Part shown: positions 54,080 through 63,799 of the stretch, piece after piece
How positions within the stretch are numbered: the stretch's first letter is position 1
How the letters are laid out: each line of letters opens with the position of its first letter
Assembly (NCBI GenBank): GCA_965263325.1
Contig: CBDHGY010000002.1
Coordinates: 3,162,001 to 3,226,000 of the forward strand
Direction of reading: 5' to 3'
Origin: CBDHGY01 sp965263325
GTDB lineage: Bacteria; Pseudomonadota; Alphaproteobacteria; Caulobacterales; Hyphomonadaceae
DNA: 64,000 nucleotides
Notes under the pieces: model-generated
The model's input: the letters and a program-made list of their open reading frames with translations, nothing else
Database searches by the model: none
What the model was told of the DNA's origin: nothing
Made by a program: the position numbers and the translations under genes

Positions 54080-55453
54080 GTGCTTTCTGTATTGGATATC
54101 TTCCGCGTAGGCATAGGTCCGTCGAGCTCGCACACGGTCGGTCCGATGCGTATAGCGTGGCGTTTCATGCGCGCCGTTGCGAAGTCGCCAAATGTTCAGG
54201 AAATCAGCCAGATCAAATTCAGCTTACGCGGATCCCTTGCTTTTACGGGGCATGGGCATGGAACGCCGCGGGCGGTTGTGCTCGGCGTGCTCGGTTTCGA
54301 GCCTGAGACGATTGACACTGCGAAAGCGGAAGCGCAGCTCGCCGAACTTCATGTCCAGAAGCGACTAAGTCTTTCCACCGGGCAAACCATCGATTTCGAT
54401 CCCGAGTTTAACGTATGGCTGGATTTCGAGACACCGGCGGACCTGCACCCGAACGAAATGCATTGCGCGGCGTTCGGTACCAATGGCGAAACGATACTTG
54501 AGCGGGTTTACTATTCCACGGGCGGTGGATTCATCGCCTCTCAGGAGCAGTTGCTAAAGCCCGCCGACGATGATCAGGTGTCTTCGGGGCAGGAGGTTCC
54601 GCATCCGTTTGGATCAGCAGAAGAATTGTTGAGCCATTGTTCCGGTCAGCAAAAGTCCATCGATGAGATCATTCTTGAAAATGAAGACGCGATGCGCCCG
54701 CGAGAGCAAACCCGGCAGTCTGTTCTGAGTATCTACGAAACGATGATGGCATGTGTTGCGCGCGGACTGGAAAGCGAAGGCATGTTGCCGGGGGAGCTGA
54801 AAGTGTTTCGCCGCGCGTCCTTGCTCTTCAAGAAATTGCGCGAGCAGGTGCAGTCCAACGAAACCGAAACCATCTTTGACTGGCTCAACGTGTACGCAAT
54901 GGCGGTGAATGAAGAGAATGCCGCTGGCGGCCAGGTCGTCACCGCGCCAACTAATGGCGCAGCCGGTATCATCCCCGCCGTCCTGCGCCAGTATTGTTTT
55001 GATGATGCGAGCGAAGACCAGATCATCAAATTCCTGCTGACTGCGGGCGGTATTGGTCTTTTGTATAAGCAGCGCGCCTCGATTTCTGGCGCAGAAATGG
55101 GATGCCAGGGTGAGGTCGGCGTGGCCTGCTCGATGGCCGCTGCGGGGCTTGCAGCGATTTGGGGATGCACGCCGCATCAGGTCGCGCAGGCAGCTGAGAT
55201 TGGAATGGAGCACAATCTTGGTCTCACATGTGATCCGGTTGGCGGGCTTGTTCAAATTCCATGTATTGAGCGCAACGCGATTGGCGCGGTGAAAGCTGTG
55301 AACGCGGCGCGCATGGCTCTGAATGCCGTCGTCGAGCCGCGCGTGACGTTAGATCAGGTGATCGAAACCATGCGCCAGACCGGCCTCGACATGTCCGCAA
55401 AATACAAAGAGACCAGCCAGGGCGGTCTTGCGGTGAACGTGGTGGAGTGTTGA
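54080..55453 (+). CDS. sdaA: L-serine ammonia-lyase (L-serine dehydratase)
   Basis: A single-chain SdaA of about 457 aa turning serine into pyruvate and ammonia. The beta domain opens with LSVLDIFRVGIGPSSSHTVGP; the alpha domain has 4Fe-4S cysteines in MGCQGEVGVACSMA and NLGLTCDPVGGLVQIPCIERN. I set the start at the GTG at 54080 because AAAGGAGA lies 4-5 bases upstream and the family N-terminus begins there; the frame is open from 53987. Confidence 0.93.
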   Translation: MLSVLDIFRVGIGPSSSHTVGPMRIAWRFMRAVAKSPNVQEISQIKFSLRGSLAFTGHGHGTPRAVVLGVLGFEPETIDTAKAEAQLAELHVQKRLSLSTGQTIDFDPEFNVWLDFETPADLHPNEMHCAAFGTNGETILERVYYSTGGGFIASQEQLLKPADDDQVSSGQEVPHPFGSAEELLSHCSGQQKSIDEIILENEDAMRPREQTRQSVLSIYETMMACVARGLESEGMLPGELKVFRRASLLFKKLREQVQSNETETIFDWLNVYAMAVNEENAAGGQVVTAPTNGAAGIIPAVLRQYCFDDASEDQIIKFLLTAGGIGLLYKQRASISGAEMGCQGEVGVACSMAAAGLAAIWGCTPHQVAQAAEIGMEHNLGLTCDPVGGLVQIPCIERNAIGAVKAVNAARMALNAVVEPRVTLDQVIETMRQTGLDMSAKYKETSQGGLAVNVVEC

Positions 55454-55509
55454 GGCGTGCACGTTTCGCTCCGCTGCGGGGCTATCCGCGCGAGAGCAGT
55501 GAGGGATTA

Positions 55510-55556
55510 GACATCGCCTGAGATGCGATGTCCCCGGGTTCATGGTCCGGGGCTTT
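55510..55556 (+). terminator. double hairpin downstream of sdaA
   Basis: GACATCGC/GCGATGTC forms a perfect 8-bp stem with a 7-base loop, followed at once by CCCCGG/CCGGGG with a 9-base loop and CTTTATG. The second is a reasonable weak terminator for sdaA. Confidence 0.5.
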
Positions 55557-55983
55557 ATGTGTGTCTGCGCGCCGATGTTCCAGCTTTGCCGGGCGGCGGC
55601 GCATAGGGCTCAGTCAATACCCGCATAAAGCAGGAGACGCTGATCCGGTTTGGGAAATTCGGAGCCAGCAGCCCGTATGCACATGCGCTCGCAAGCGCAG
55701 GCATTTGGACGGCTATGCCTCGATGTTCCGCCGGCAGGCCGAGCTTTGGCGCGGCCTCTTCCGTAGTTACGCGGCGCGGTGCCGCCGGGGCGCAAATGCT
55801 TACCTCGGCTAAGTGGCGGGTCATCACGCCGCCCCGCACGCGTTTTAGAACCCGGCGAACACGCGCCAGCGCCGCGCGGGCAAGGCGGCGTACGCGCTGC
55901 CTAAATCGGCGGATTTTTCCTGGCGTATGTTCGCTATATGTTCTCATTCGAGGAGAGATAGGTATCTGGGAGCAGGAAGTCAA
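55555..55983 (-). CDS. doubtful Arg-rich open frame
   Basis: A 142-codon open frame with an Arg-rich stretch near residues 23-50 (IRRFRQRVRRLARAAL). It has no recognisable domain and no clear ribosome site. It may be a small basic protein or chance coding in GC-rich DNA; an opposite frame at 55528-55812 is equally open. Confidence 0.25.
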   Translation of the reverse strand: MTSCSQIPISPRMRTYSEHTPGKIRRFRQRVRRLARAALARVRRVLKRVRGGVMTRHLAEVSICAPAAPRRVTTEEAAPKLGLPAEHRGIAVQMPALASACAYGLLAPNFPNRISVSCFMRVLTEPYAPPPGKAGTSARRHT

Positions 55984-56436
55984 CAGGCGCTAGGAATTAA
56001 TTCTGGATTGCTGATCGATGCGGGCGCTCCGACAGGCCGGTTTACGGCGATGAAGACAGATTGGCTTCTGGCACAAGCGAACATTGAACGTCTTAATACA
56101 GAAGCAATTCCGCCTCTTCAAAAAGCTCAACAATGTCAAAACACCGGTTCAAAGCTAAGACATGGAAAAGGTAGAAGTCTGGCGAATCTTAACGTTGCCG
56201 ATCGTAGGACAACGTAGTCCGGACAGGCTATCGTAGTCTTCTAATGTTGCCGGTCTAGAAGAGAACCTCATGAAGCGACTGAATGGTCTTGAAACATCGG
56301 AGCATGCACGCCGGACTTCGCAAATTACCCGTCTTTGAGACCACCCTTCTCCCAAGTCTGTCTCTACGGGTCTCGGAGCGCTTACTAAGAACGACCAATC
56401 GACTGCGCTGCATTGACGCAAATTCGCGAACTTAGC
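55984..56436. other. gap of about 450 bp without a recognisable gene
   Basis: Short open frames on both strands (55927-56217 and 56155-56421) show no family resemblance or good ribosome sites. No tRNA, terminator or repeat was recognised. It could hold remnants of a degraded gene. Confidence 0.4.
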
Positions 56437-57831
56437 TCAGCCTAAGCAGTTTGCGATCAGTATCTCAATTTTGTCTTCAAGTTTCACGTTAATGCCGCTG
56501 ATCGTTGCGGACATCACCAGCGAAAATCGCAGACCATCATCCGCCGAAACACCTTGCACTGTGAGTTGAGGTATTTCCCCGTCGGAGGATGAAAATCGCA
56601 CCGAAGCCAGATTGCTGACCACAACACCTTGCCCCGGCTCAATCCTGCAGGTGCGCGTTGAGCAACCGGGGCCCTTAAACCCAAGATCCAGTTCTTCCAG
56701 AATAGGTGGGTCAAGCGATAGGACCACTGGCTGATCTATCGGATTACCTAAACGCTCCAATGGTAGTTCGATAGTTACATCGGGATGTGTACACGATTGA
56801 ACCAGCGTTCCATCCACTCGTCTGAACACTGTTGTTTGGGCAATCGAGGCGGACAGACTACCCAACGCCACGTCGAGAGCCTGAACACGATCCATCAGCT
56901 TTCGTTGTGGAAAACCTTCAAGGGGTACGCCATCTGTAGTGACACTTCGGATGACGATATCGTCTTCTGAAAATTCGAGTGCGGAAACGATGTGCGCCCC
57001 GCCGAAGGTGGCCTGGGTGCCCTTGATCCGCCCACCCGTGGCACCGTGTACCAGATAGCGAATGCCGTCGAGTTCGCCTTCATCCTGTGAGTAGTGGAAA
57101 TGCCCGGCAATGACGGCTCTCACACCATAGGCGGCGAGGATCTCATGAACGTCTGCCCAATCTCCCCAGTTATACCAAAGTGGTTGGTGAACGAATACAA
57201 TCGTGCCCTTCGAGCCTGCATCTCGGGACTCCAGTGTATCAGCGAGCCAATCGTACTGTTCGTCAGACACGTGGGCGAAGAAGATATTCCCCCAGCGGGG
57301 ATCAGTATGCAGCTGGTCGTGGGAAAACAGAGAGATCAGCTGCCACCCATCTACATTGACCGCATAGTAGGGACGCTCGTCGATGGCTGGATTTTTCCTA
57401 CGATAGAGTTCCAGAAACAGAGCTTCCCTAGAGCGATCCGAGGAATTGCTGAGCCGCTCGGGCGGATTCACGTCGTGATCGCCAGCGGTCAAGTACCAGG
57501 GCACTGGCAGCTGATCCAAGATCGCGGTGGATCTTTCAAAGTCATTTCGCATTTCAACGACCGGCTTCGCGGATTCCAAGAGATCGCCAACATGTATCAC
57601 CGCGTCGAGATCGAGACGCTTAAGCTGATGAACGCCTTTCTCCAGTTCCATGTAGGATCGTTCGAGGTCCCTGGTTCCGGTCTGATCGCCAACGACGCCA
57701 AGTCGAAAAGTTACATCCTGTGTTTCTGTGGGAGCCGTGATGCAGGTGCTTAGCACGAGACATAGCGAAAGCGTCGCCATCTGGTGCAAACGCCGGCCAA
57801 ACAAACGGGCCGGGGGCAGTCCTGCAATCAT
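56437..57831 (-). CDS. metallophosphoesterase lipoprotein
   Basis: 464 aa. A signal region ends in LSTC (lipobox-like, near residue 30). The calcineurin-like phosphoesterase core carries GVVGDQTG, HVGDLLESA, TAGDHDV, VFVHQPLW and AGHFHYSQ, the usual five metal-binding blocks. Residues from about 310 on are an extra domain of unknown type. It starts 5 bp after the TonB receptor gene; a start 17 codons later is also possible. It may hydrolyse phosphoesters outside the inner membrane. Confidence 0.85.
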   Translation of the reverse strand: MIAGLPPARLFGRRLHQMATLSLCLVLSTCITAPTETQDVTFRLGVVGDQTGTRDLERSYMELEKGVHQLKRLDLDAVIHVGDLLESAKPVVEMRNDFERSTAILDQLPVPWYLTAGDHDVNPPERLSNSSDRSREALFLELYRRKNPAIDERPYYAVNVDGWQLISLFSHDQLHTDPRWGNIFFAHVSDEQYDWLADTLESRDAGSKGTIVFVHQPLWYNWGDWADVHEILAAYGVRAVIAGHFHYSQDEGELDGIRYLVHGATGGRIKGTQATFGGAHIVSALEFSEDDIVIRSVTTDGVPLEGFPQRKLMDRVQALDVALGSLSASIAQTTVFRRVDGTLVQSCTHPDVTIELPLERLGNPIDQPVVLSLDPPILEELDLGFKGPGCSTRTCRIEPGQGVVVSNLASVRFSSSDGEIPQLTVQGVSADDGLRFSLVMSATISGINVKLEDKIEILIANCLG

Positions 57832-57836
57832 CTAAT

Positions 57837-59798
57837 TTAGTTCCGCACGCGGATGCCGATATACCCCGCAGCTCCCGGCGAAGCGAAGCCGTTCACTTCC
57901 TGATAGTCCTCATCGAGGATGTTCTCGCCGCGCGCAAAAATCTCAACATTGTCATTGATGTCGAAGCTGCCGGCAACGCGCACCAGTGTGAACGCGTCTA
58001 GCGTGCGCCGGGGTGTGAAGTCGGGATCGGCAAAACCGAAGAATAAGTCTTCGTTTTCGCCGTTGTAATCAATGCCCAGGTTCAAAGCCGCGCGGTCTTC
58101 CAGTCCCTGCCAGCTGATGTTCAGACTGGCGATGTTTTCTGGCCGCCTAACTTCTATAAGCTCATCAGCTCCCGTTGCATCAAGATTGGAGTAGTGACCG
58201 TCTATCGAGAAGTTTTCATTCAAGGTGGCGTCGAAGGTCACCTCAACACCGGAACGGTCGCTCTCACCTGGATTGTTGATCGGTGTGGACACAAACGCGC
58301 CAGTCTCGGGATCCTGGACAAAGCTCGTGCTGATCTCGTCTTCAAGATTGGCTTCGAAATAGGTGATGTCGATCTTGAACCGACCATCAAGGAAGGTCTG
58401 TTCAACGCCAATGTCGAAGCCTTCTGAACGTTCTGGATCCAGATCCGGGTTACCGATGAAGGTGTCCGGGTTGAAACCGAAGCGCTCGTTGAAACCGGGG
58501 TCGGTGATGCCTTCGCCCCAGCTGCCGTGGAAGCGCGTCCCTGTTTCCGGAATCAGATATGCACCTGAGAAGCGGAATGTTGTCGCGTCCTCGAACACGT
58601 CATTATAATCTTGGCGAACAGCAGCTGCAGCGAACAGACGTTCATTGTGGTTTATCGAGAATTCTGCTGCTAGCGAAGTCTGCTCGTCATCCTGGACGTT
58701 TGGCGCTGGCAGGAACGTGCTTTCATTCCTGAAATCCAGTTGTTCCTGTTCTAGTGCGATGTTCAAGCCAAGTTCTGAGGCACCCATGTCCATTGTTCCA
58801 CTGGCCTGCAAGCCGTAATCCCAGCGTTCCCCTTGGCTGGCTCCAGTCTCAACGCCGTCGGCGATATTGACGAGCTCGCTCTCGGTGAAACCAACAAAAC
58901 CTCTGACCGTGACCGCGCCGTCCAGCAGGGTGCCGATCGCATCAATCTTTGCGTAGAAATCTTCAGCTTCGCTTTGTTGGTTGGCATCCTGTACGGTGCC
59001 GAAGGAAAACTCCTGGGCGTCGGTGTCGACTTCGCTGTCAACGTAGCGCAGAACACTTTCGATCTTGAAACTGTTGCTCGGCTCCAAGACTCCCTTGAGC
59101 GACGCGGTCAGATTGGTGAAGCCATCTTCTTCATCTCCAGTCGGAGAGGCCGAAATGCCGCCGGTGTCATAATACTGCACTGAGCCGCGCAGGCGCGCAG
59201 TGTCACTACCTCCGCCTAGCGCACCGAATATTCGATTGGACTCAAACGAGCCGGTTTCCAATTCACCCTCTGCCTGAAAGCCAGGCTCCGGCGACTTAGT
59301 AGTGACGGCGATCACGCCCCCGATGGATTCCGATCCGTAAAGCGCCGACTGGGCCCCACGCAGGACCTCCAATTGCTCCACATCAGCTGCCACGAGGTTC
59401 GCGAAATTGAATTCACCAAAGATAGGATTGTTCGCCTCGATCCCATCAATGAAGACCAGCGTTTGGTTGCCTTCAGCACCGCGGATTCTGACCTGAGTGA
59501 GCGTTCCCTGGGGGCCGGTTCGGCTAACCGCCACGCCGGGAACTTCGCGGAGCACGTCGGAAACAAGGTTGATCTGCCGGATTTCAAGGTCTTCGGCGTC
59601 AATCACCGAAATGGCCGATCCGATTTCGCTGACGGGGCGCGGCACTAGGCTTCCCAACACGACAACCGGATCCTGTTCGAGCGCTTGATCTTCCCTAGGC
59701 TCAACATCGGTTGTTTGCTGCGCATGGACCATAGGCGCGCTGTAGAGCAATGCAGCTGAAGCCATGGCAACCGATATTTTGTCGAAACCGAAACGCAT
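57837..59798 (-). CDS. TonB-dependent outer-membrane receptor, BtuB-like
   Basis: About 653 aa. A signal peptide ends at MVHAQQ; a plug domain follows (ISVIDAEDLEIRQINLVSDVLREVPGVAV region, VRIRGAEGNQTLVFIDGIEAN, VLRGAQSALYGSESIGGVI) and a 22-strand barrel ending in the terminal GYIGIRVRN with an Asn. GGAGGGG six bases upstream sets the start at 59798; the frame is open to 60008. The substrate is unknown; no cobalamin riboswitch is apparent. The downstream phosphoesterase and divergent phosphodiesterase suggest a phosphorylated or lipid ligand (inference). Confidence 0.9.
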   Translation of the reverse strand: MRFGFDKISVAMASAALLYSAPMVHAQQTTDVEPREDQALEQDPVVVLGSLVPRPVSEIGSAISVIDAEDLEIRQINLVSDVLREVPGVAVSRTGPQGTLTQVRIRGAEGNQTLVFIDGIEANNPIFGEFNFANLVAADVEQLEVLRGAQSALYGSESIGGVIAVTTKSPEPGFQAEGELETGSFESNRIFGALGGGSDTARLRGSVQYYDTGGISASPTGDEEDGFTNLTASLKGVLEPSNSFKIESVLRYVDSEVDTDAQEFSFGTVQDANQQSEAEDFYAKIDAIGTLLDGAVTVRGFVGFTESELVNIADGVETGASQGERWDYGLQASGTMDMGASELGLNIALEQEQLDFRNESTFLPAPNVQDDEQTSLAAEFSINHNERLFAAAAVRQDYNDVFEDATTFRFSGAYLIPETGTRFHGSWGEGITDPGFNERFGFNPDTFIGNPDLDPERSEGFDIGVEQTFLDGRFKIDITYFEANLEDEISTSFVQDPETGAFVSTPINNPGESDRSGVEVTFDATLNENFSIDGHYSNLDATGADELIEVRRPENIASLNISWQGLEDRAALNLGIDYNGENEDLFFGFADPDFTPRRTLDAFTLVRVAGSFDINDNVEIFARGENILDEDYQEVNGFASPGAAGYIGIRVRN

Positions 59799-59976
59799 TG
59801 GAATCCCCTCCATCATCCTACGGGCTAACCCAGTTGATCCCCGTACCGGGAGGCTGAGAAGGTTTAGCGACGCTTCTTTGATATGTTTATGACGTTTGTC
59901 CCGCTGACGCGAAGATGTCACCTCGCACTGGCATGGTAGAGCGAGCAGGTATCGCGTCGTGGGTCTGGAGGATAAT

Positions 59977-60961
59977 ATGGCGGTTTCAGTAAGAGCGGTT
60001 CCAATCATTTGGGCCTTGGTTTTGACTGGGTGTGCGAACCATCAGGGGCCTGGTGAAGTCGAGGCCCTGCAAACGCTGCCAGAGCCACTCGTCTCCATCG
60101 ACAATCCGAACAAAACCGTAGCGGACTATCTCGCATGTCTGCGAGAGCAGAACGTCATGATTGTGAGCGCCCATCGCGGTGGCCCGCAACCGGGATTTGC
60201 TGAAAACGGCCTGACGACATTCGCCAACTCCTTATCGACTGCGCCATTTTTTATCGAAACTGACGTGCGGATGACGTCAGATGGAATTTTTGTGCTTGTG
60301 CATGACGACGAATTGGACCGGACAACCACAGGTACGAGGGTCCATTCTGGAAACCTCATTTGAGGAACTCGATGGGCTTCAGCTGGTCGATGATGATGGC
60401 GTGGCTGTTTCCGATACCATCCCCACCCTTGAAGCAGCATTGGACTGGGCGCGCGGCCGCGCAATGCTGCAACTGGACGTCAAGTCCGGAGCGCCAATCA
60501 CCCGCGTCGCGGAATTGGTGGTGGAAAGCGATGCCCAGGCATATGCTGCGGTCATCGCCTACACTGTTGATGATGCGCTTGCAGCCGCTGCAGTGAGCGA
60601 CGAGCTAACGGTCTCGGTCGAGATCATGGATCTTGCGCGACTGGACGCTTTGGAAGCGGCCGGACTTTCCGCCGATCGAATCATGGCTTGGACAGGGATC
60701 GAAATCGAACGTCCTGAGCTTTGGGCGCAATTGAATGATCGTGGTGTCAGCGCGGCGTGGGGTTCGCTCTGGTATCTAGACCGGGACGTCATGGAAACGG
60801 GCAATATGATGGAATTCGGGCGGCTGGCCGATGAAGGACTGGACGTTCTCTCAAGCGATATTCACGAAGACGCCTATGAGGCGGTGGAGACACGCCAGGA
60901 CACGGTACCCGCCATTCGCCGATGCAACACCCAGGCCAAAGAAAGTGCTCGGCCTCGCTGA
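59977..60961 (+). pseudogene. glycerophosphodiester phosphodiesterase lipoprotein, frameshifted
   Basis: The first part (59977 to about 60337) has a lipobox (VLTGC) and the GDPD motifs SAHRGG, AENGLTTF, IETDVRMTSDG and HDDELDRTTTGT. The reading then breaks: removing one base near 60337 (the A in ACGAGGG) restores TTGTGSILETSFEELDGL and the rest of the barrel through 60961 (LQLDVKSG and GLSADRIMAWTG). One extra base therefore splits an otherwise normal GDPD gene of about 327 aa. Sequencing error or real inactivation cannot be told apart here. GGAGGAT precedes the start. It is divergent from the TonB receptor. Confidence 0.82.
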
Positions 60962-61248
60962 CAGATCCGAGACGTTCCGGCCGCGACGAGTCTCCCGTCC
61001 CTAATGTTGGTTAACGTACCTTAAAAGTGTGCTGGTCACGTCTCCGCTCTGCCCAGGGTCTCGCCGAATCCCAACGGTATCTCTGGTCGGAGATCTCCCT
61101 GCACAGAGTAGGGTTCGATCCACACCCGAAAGGCCATTTACTGACTGGATGGCGACATCGGAAACGAGACACGGAACGTCCACTTCTGGCGAATTTCAGC
61201 CGCTCATACTTCTTCCCGGAACGGCAGGGTATTGTTCTTCGCCTAACC
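60962..61248. other. gap of about 290 bp without a recognisable gene
   Basis: Open frames on both strands (for example 61027-61521, which runs over the - strand isomerase gene) show no family resemblance. No tRNA or terminator was recognised. Confidence 0.4.
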
Positions 61249-61890
61249 TTAGGCGCGCTTCACCCCATGCTGTTCCAGCCGCCATCTCAAGGTTTCGATG
61301 CGGTCCTGACCAAAGAATGGCTCACCGCGCACAACCATGGTCGGCACGCCCCAATGACCTGCGGCGTCAAGGTCTGCCTGATTGCGCTCGATTTCGCTCA
61401 TATGGTCGCCGCTCTCGATTGCCTTTTCCATCTCGGCGAGATCAAGCCCAGCGGCCGCGGTAGCTTTGTGGATGTGGTCGCCCTGATCCCACTGGTCAAC
61501 GCCGCCGAAAATCGTGTGTGAGACTTCCTTAGCGAACGCAATGCCTTTGCCACGTCTTTGTGCCTCAATGCCAAGTTTTGATAGGCGGAGAATGCGCGAT
61601 TGGTCTTCGTCCACTTCGAATGTTTCAAGGTTTTGCGCAACGGGATCGGGATTTGGCCACCGAATACTCATTCCGAGAAAGTCTGCTCGGCGAAAACTGT
61701 CCATAACGATGTATGCAGCCGGTTTTCTGTTCGAGGCGTCAAAAAGCGCCGCCTTTGCTCTGACGGCGATCGGTAAAACAACGCGCAGATTTACAGATAC
61801 CTCAAAGTCATTGCTGAGTTTTTCAAGATCGGGTGTGACCAGATAAGAATACGGGCTTCTGAATGACCAATATACGTCGATGGGTTCCAT
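61249..61890 (-). CDS. DsbA-family / 2-hydroxychromene-2-carboxylate isomerase-like protein
   Basis: 213 aa, thioredoxin-like DsbA fold of the HCCA isomerase / kappa-class GST type: VYWSFRSPYSYLV at the N-terminus, where the CxxC of DsbA is replaced by Ser-Pro-Tyr-Ser, and WGVPTMVVRGEPFFGQDRIE near the end. HCCA isomerases act in naphthalene-type degradation, but the true substrate is open. AGGAGAA sets the start. It is the third gene of a - strand operon. Confidence 0.86.
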   Translation of the reverse strand: MEPIDVYWSFRSPYSYLVTPDLEKLSNDFEVSVNLRVVLPIAVRAKAALFDASNRKPAAYIVMDSFRRADFLGMSIRWPNPDPVAQNLETFEVDEDQSRILRLSKLGIEAQRRGKGIAFAKEVSHTIFGGVDQWDQGDHIHKATAAAGLDLAEMEKAIESGDHMSEIERNQADLDAAGHWGVPTMVVRGEPFFGQDRIETLRWRLEQHGVKRA

Positions 61891-61900
61891 GTATTTTCTC

Positions 61901-62874
61901 CTACAGATGTTTCAAGCTTTTTGCCCATTCGATCAGGCAACTTGCTGACCTCATCAGAGCGCTCTTGCTGTGTCCAGTGACCGCAGCCCTCTAACAGGTG
62001 GAACCCTTTTAGATTCGGCAGGTGGGGTTTCATGATCTCGCGCGGATCGCCCTGAAAGAAGCGAAGTACCGGATCGCGCGTGCCTCCTATGAAGAGGCTC
62101 GGCTGATGGATGCGCAAATCGGGCTGCGCGCGAAGAAAGGCGTGATCTTCAGCATCGTTCCGATAACGATTCAGCGGGCCGCGAAAGCCGGAGTTTCTAA
62201 ATTCTGCCGCGTAGTAAGCGACATCCTCCTCGCCTAACCACGGGAGCGGTAGTGATGGCTCCGGCATTTTGGTGAGTAATACGTCGCCGTGCCTTTTGTT
62301 GAAAGGAGCTGCACCCTCGGGGAGGTCTCCCGATATGCTATAGTAAAATAACCGAATAGAGCGAGCAGGGTCAGCTTCAAGCTCCGCTTCAGCAACACCT
62401 TCTGCCTGAAAGTAGACCTGGTAAAAGAACAGGCCATTTTGGGTGAATACTTTGTCGTATAGGTCTAGCGCGGGGTGTTCACCTGGCGGGGAGTAGGGGC
62501 ACAGACAACCCAGCGACTGCGCGAAACTGCTTAGGAAATAAAAGCGCAGAGTTCCAGGCAATCGGAGAGCCCCAATCATGGCCGACGATGATGGCGGGCA
62601 AATCCGGCGCGAGTGCTGCGGCTATTCCTGCCATGTCAGCTGTGTGCTTTGCCATTGTGTACGCTTCGACGTCATAAGGCTTGTCGGTGCCGCCATAACC
62701 GCGCACATCGGGCGCAGCGGCGGTAAACCCGGCATTCGCGAACGCCTCTATTTGGTGACGCCAGGAATACCAGCTTTCTGGAAATCCGTGTACAAAAAGA
62801 ACGAGCGGGCCTTCACCCGCCGTCGCGACGCGGTGCTTTAGTCCGTTTGCGTTAACGTACTGGAACTCGACCAC
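61901..62874 (-). pseudogene. alpha/beta hydrolase (epoxide hydrolase-like), two frameshifts
   Basis: The 5-prime part from the GTG at 62874 has LVLFVHGFPESWYSWR, DVRGYGGTDKP and IVGHDWGSPIAW, an epoxide-hydrolase-type hydrolase. At 62496-62499 one extra base in a GGGG run breaks the frame; removing it gives LSVPYSPPGEHPALDLY and the cap domain. A second extra base at 61936-61937 changes the end; removing it restores SKLLIEWAKSLKHL and a stop at 61901-61903. The catalytic His is in GCGHWTQQER. It overlaps the SDR stop by one base. Confidence 0.8.
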
Positions 62875-63661
62875 TACGCTTTCCCCGGTGTTGCGAACGG
62901 GTGTCCTGCTGAGAGCCCGCCGCAGACCGGGATGGCCTGACCGTTTACATAAGAGCTGTCATCGCTCGCAAGGAAAAGCGCTGTTTTGGCGATCTCGTCA
63001 GGCAATCCGTACCGTCTGAGCGGGTTAAGCTGACCCAGCTTATCCTGCGAGCCGCGATCACGCGCGATATCGAATATTGGTTTGGTCATGCCCGTTTCGA
63101 TGAGACCCGGGCAGATCGCGTTTATGCGTATTCCTGTATTGTAAAACTGGTAGCTGAGGGTTTGAGCGAGACTGATCACGCCAGCCTTCGAGGCAGCATA
63201 GGCTGGTCCGCCAGCATTAGATCTTAGGCCCGCGACCGAGGCAGTCATGATCATTGAGCCTTTGGACTGTTTGATCATATGCGGGGCCGCTTTTTGCGCC
63301 ATAAGGAAAGGGCCCAGCGTGTTCACACGAAGCACCTCCATAAACTGTTCAGTACGCATATCGATGACACCGGCAAGACCACCGGAAATACCAGCATTTG
63401 CGTAAGTCACATCAAGCTCACCAAATTTGGAGAGGGCGAGATCCACGAGCGCTGCTACATCCGCCTCGTTTCCTGCGTCGGCGGTTTGTGTGATGAGCGT
63501 GTCGCTTGCATTTGCTTCCGCAGCGGTTTGCGCGAGACCCTCTTCATTCACGTCAGAGGCGACGACTTTGCGCCTTCAGCGACAAAAAGGATCGTCGCTG
63601 CACGGCCAATGCCGCTGCCCGCGCCAGTGATAATTGCGGTTTTCCCTTCCAAGCGACCCAT
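62874..63661 (-). pseudogene. SDR family oxidoreductase, frameshifted near the N-terminus
   Basis: The start at 63661 has a perfect AAGGAGG and reads MGRLEGKTAIITGAGSGIGR, the NAD(P)-binding motif TGxxxGIG. Near 63566 one base is missing; adding it restores AKVVASDVNEEGL and joins the long frame that follows. Downstream residues are complete: ANAGISG, the catalytic Tyr/Lys in YAASKAG, and RINAICPGLIETGM. The frame downstream of 63551 alone would lack the cofactor site. It is the first gene of the operon and divergent from riboflavin synthase. Confidence 0.83.
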
Positions 63662-63693
63662 TTATTCCTCCTTGTTTGTTTATACTCTAAACG

Positions 63694-63706
63694 CCAATAC
63701 TATTGG
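63694..63706. promoter_or_regulatory. palindrome CCAATA-C-TATTGG upstream of the SDR operon
   Basis: A perfect 6-1-6 palindrome 33-45 bp upstream of the SDR start, next to a TATAAA-like sequence in - orientation. It could be an operator for the catabolic operon or for the divergent riboflavin synthase gene. No regulator gene is adjacent. Confidence 0.4.
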
Positions 63707-63799
63707 TGCAATCGCCGCCGCGACGGAATACCGCCACGTTACGATTTGAACCATCGCCAACACCCCTTATGTTCATTTTGAGCAAAACGAAGGTCACCC

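Noticed and set aside
13306..55475. The string TTTCGCTCCGC just after nrdR and again after sdaA as a dispersed repeat
   Set aside because: Only 11 bases match, with no extended similarity; two copies in 64 kb are weak evidence.
59799..59976. Possible cobalamin riboswitch upstream of the BtuB-like receptor
   Set aside because: A short GCCAGTG-like string is present but the conserved B12-box and the other core segments are not recognisable.
61113..61122. GGTTCGATCC, resembling a tRNA T-loop
   Set aside because: The flanking bases do not form a T-stem and no anticodon or acceptor arm could be found upstream.
61027..61521. 164-codon + strand frame
   Set aside because: It overlaps the well-supported - strand isomerase gene and has no family-like sequence.
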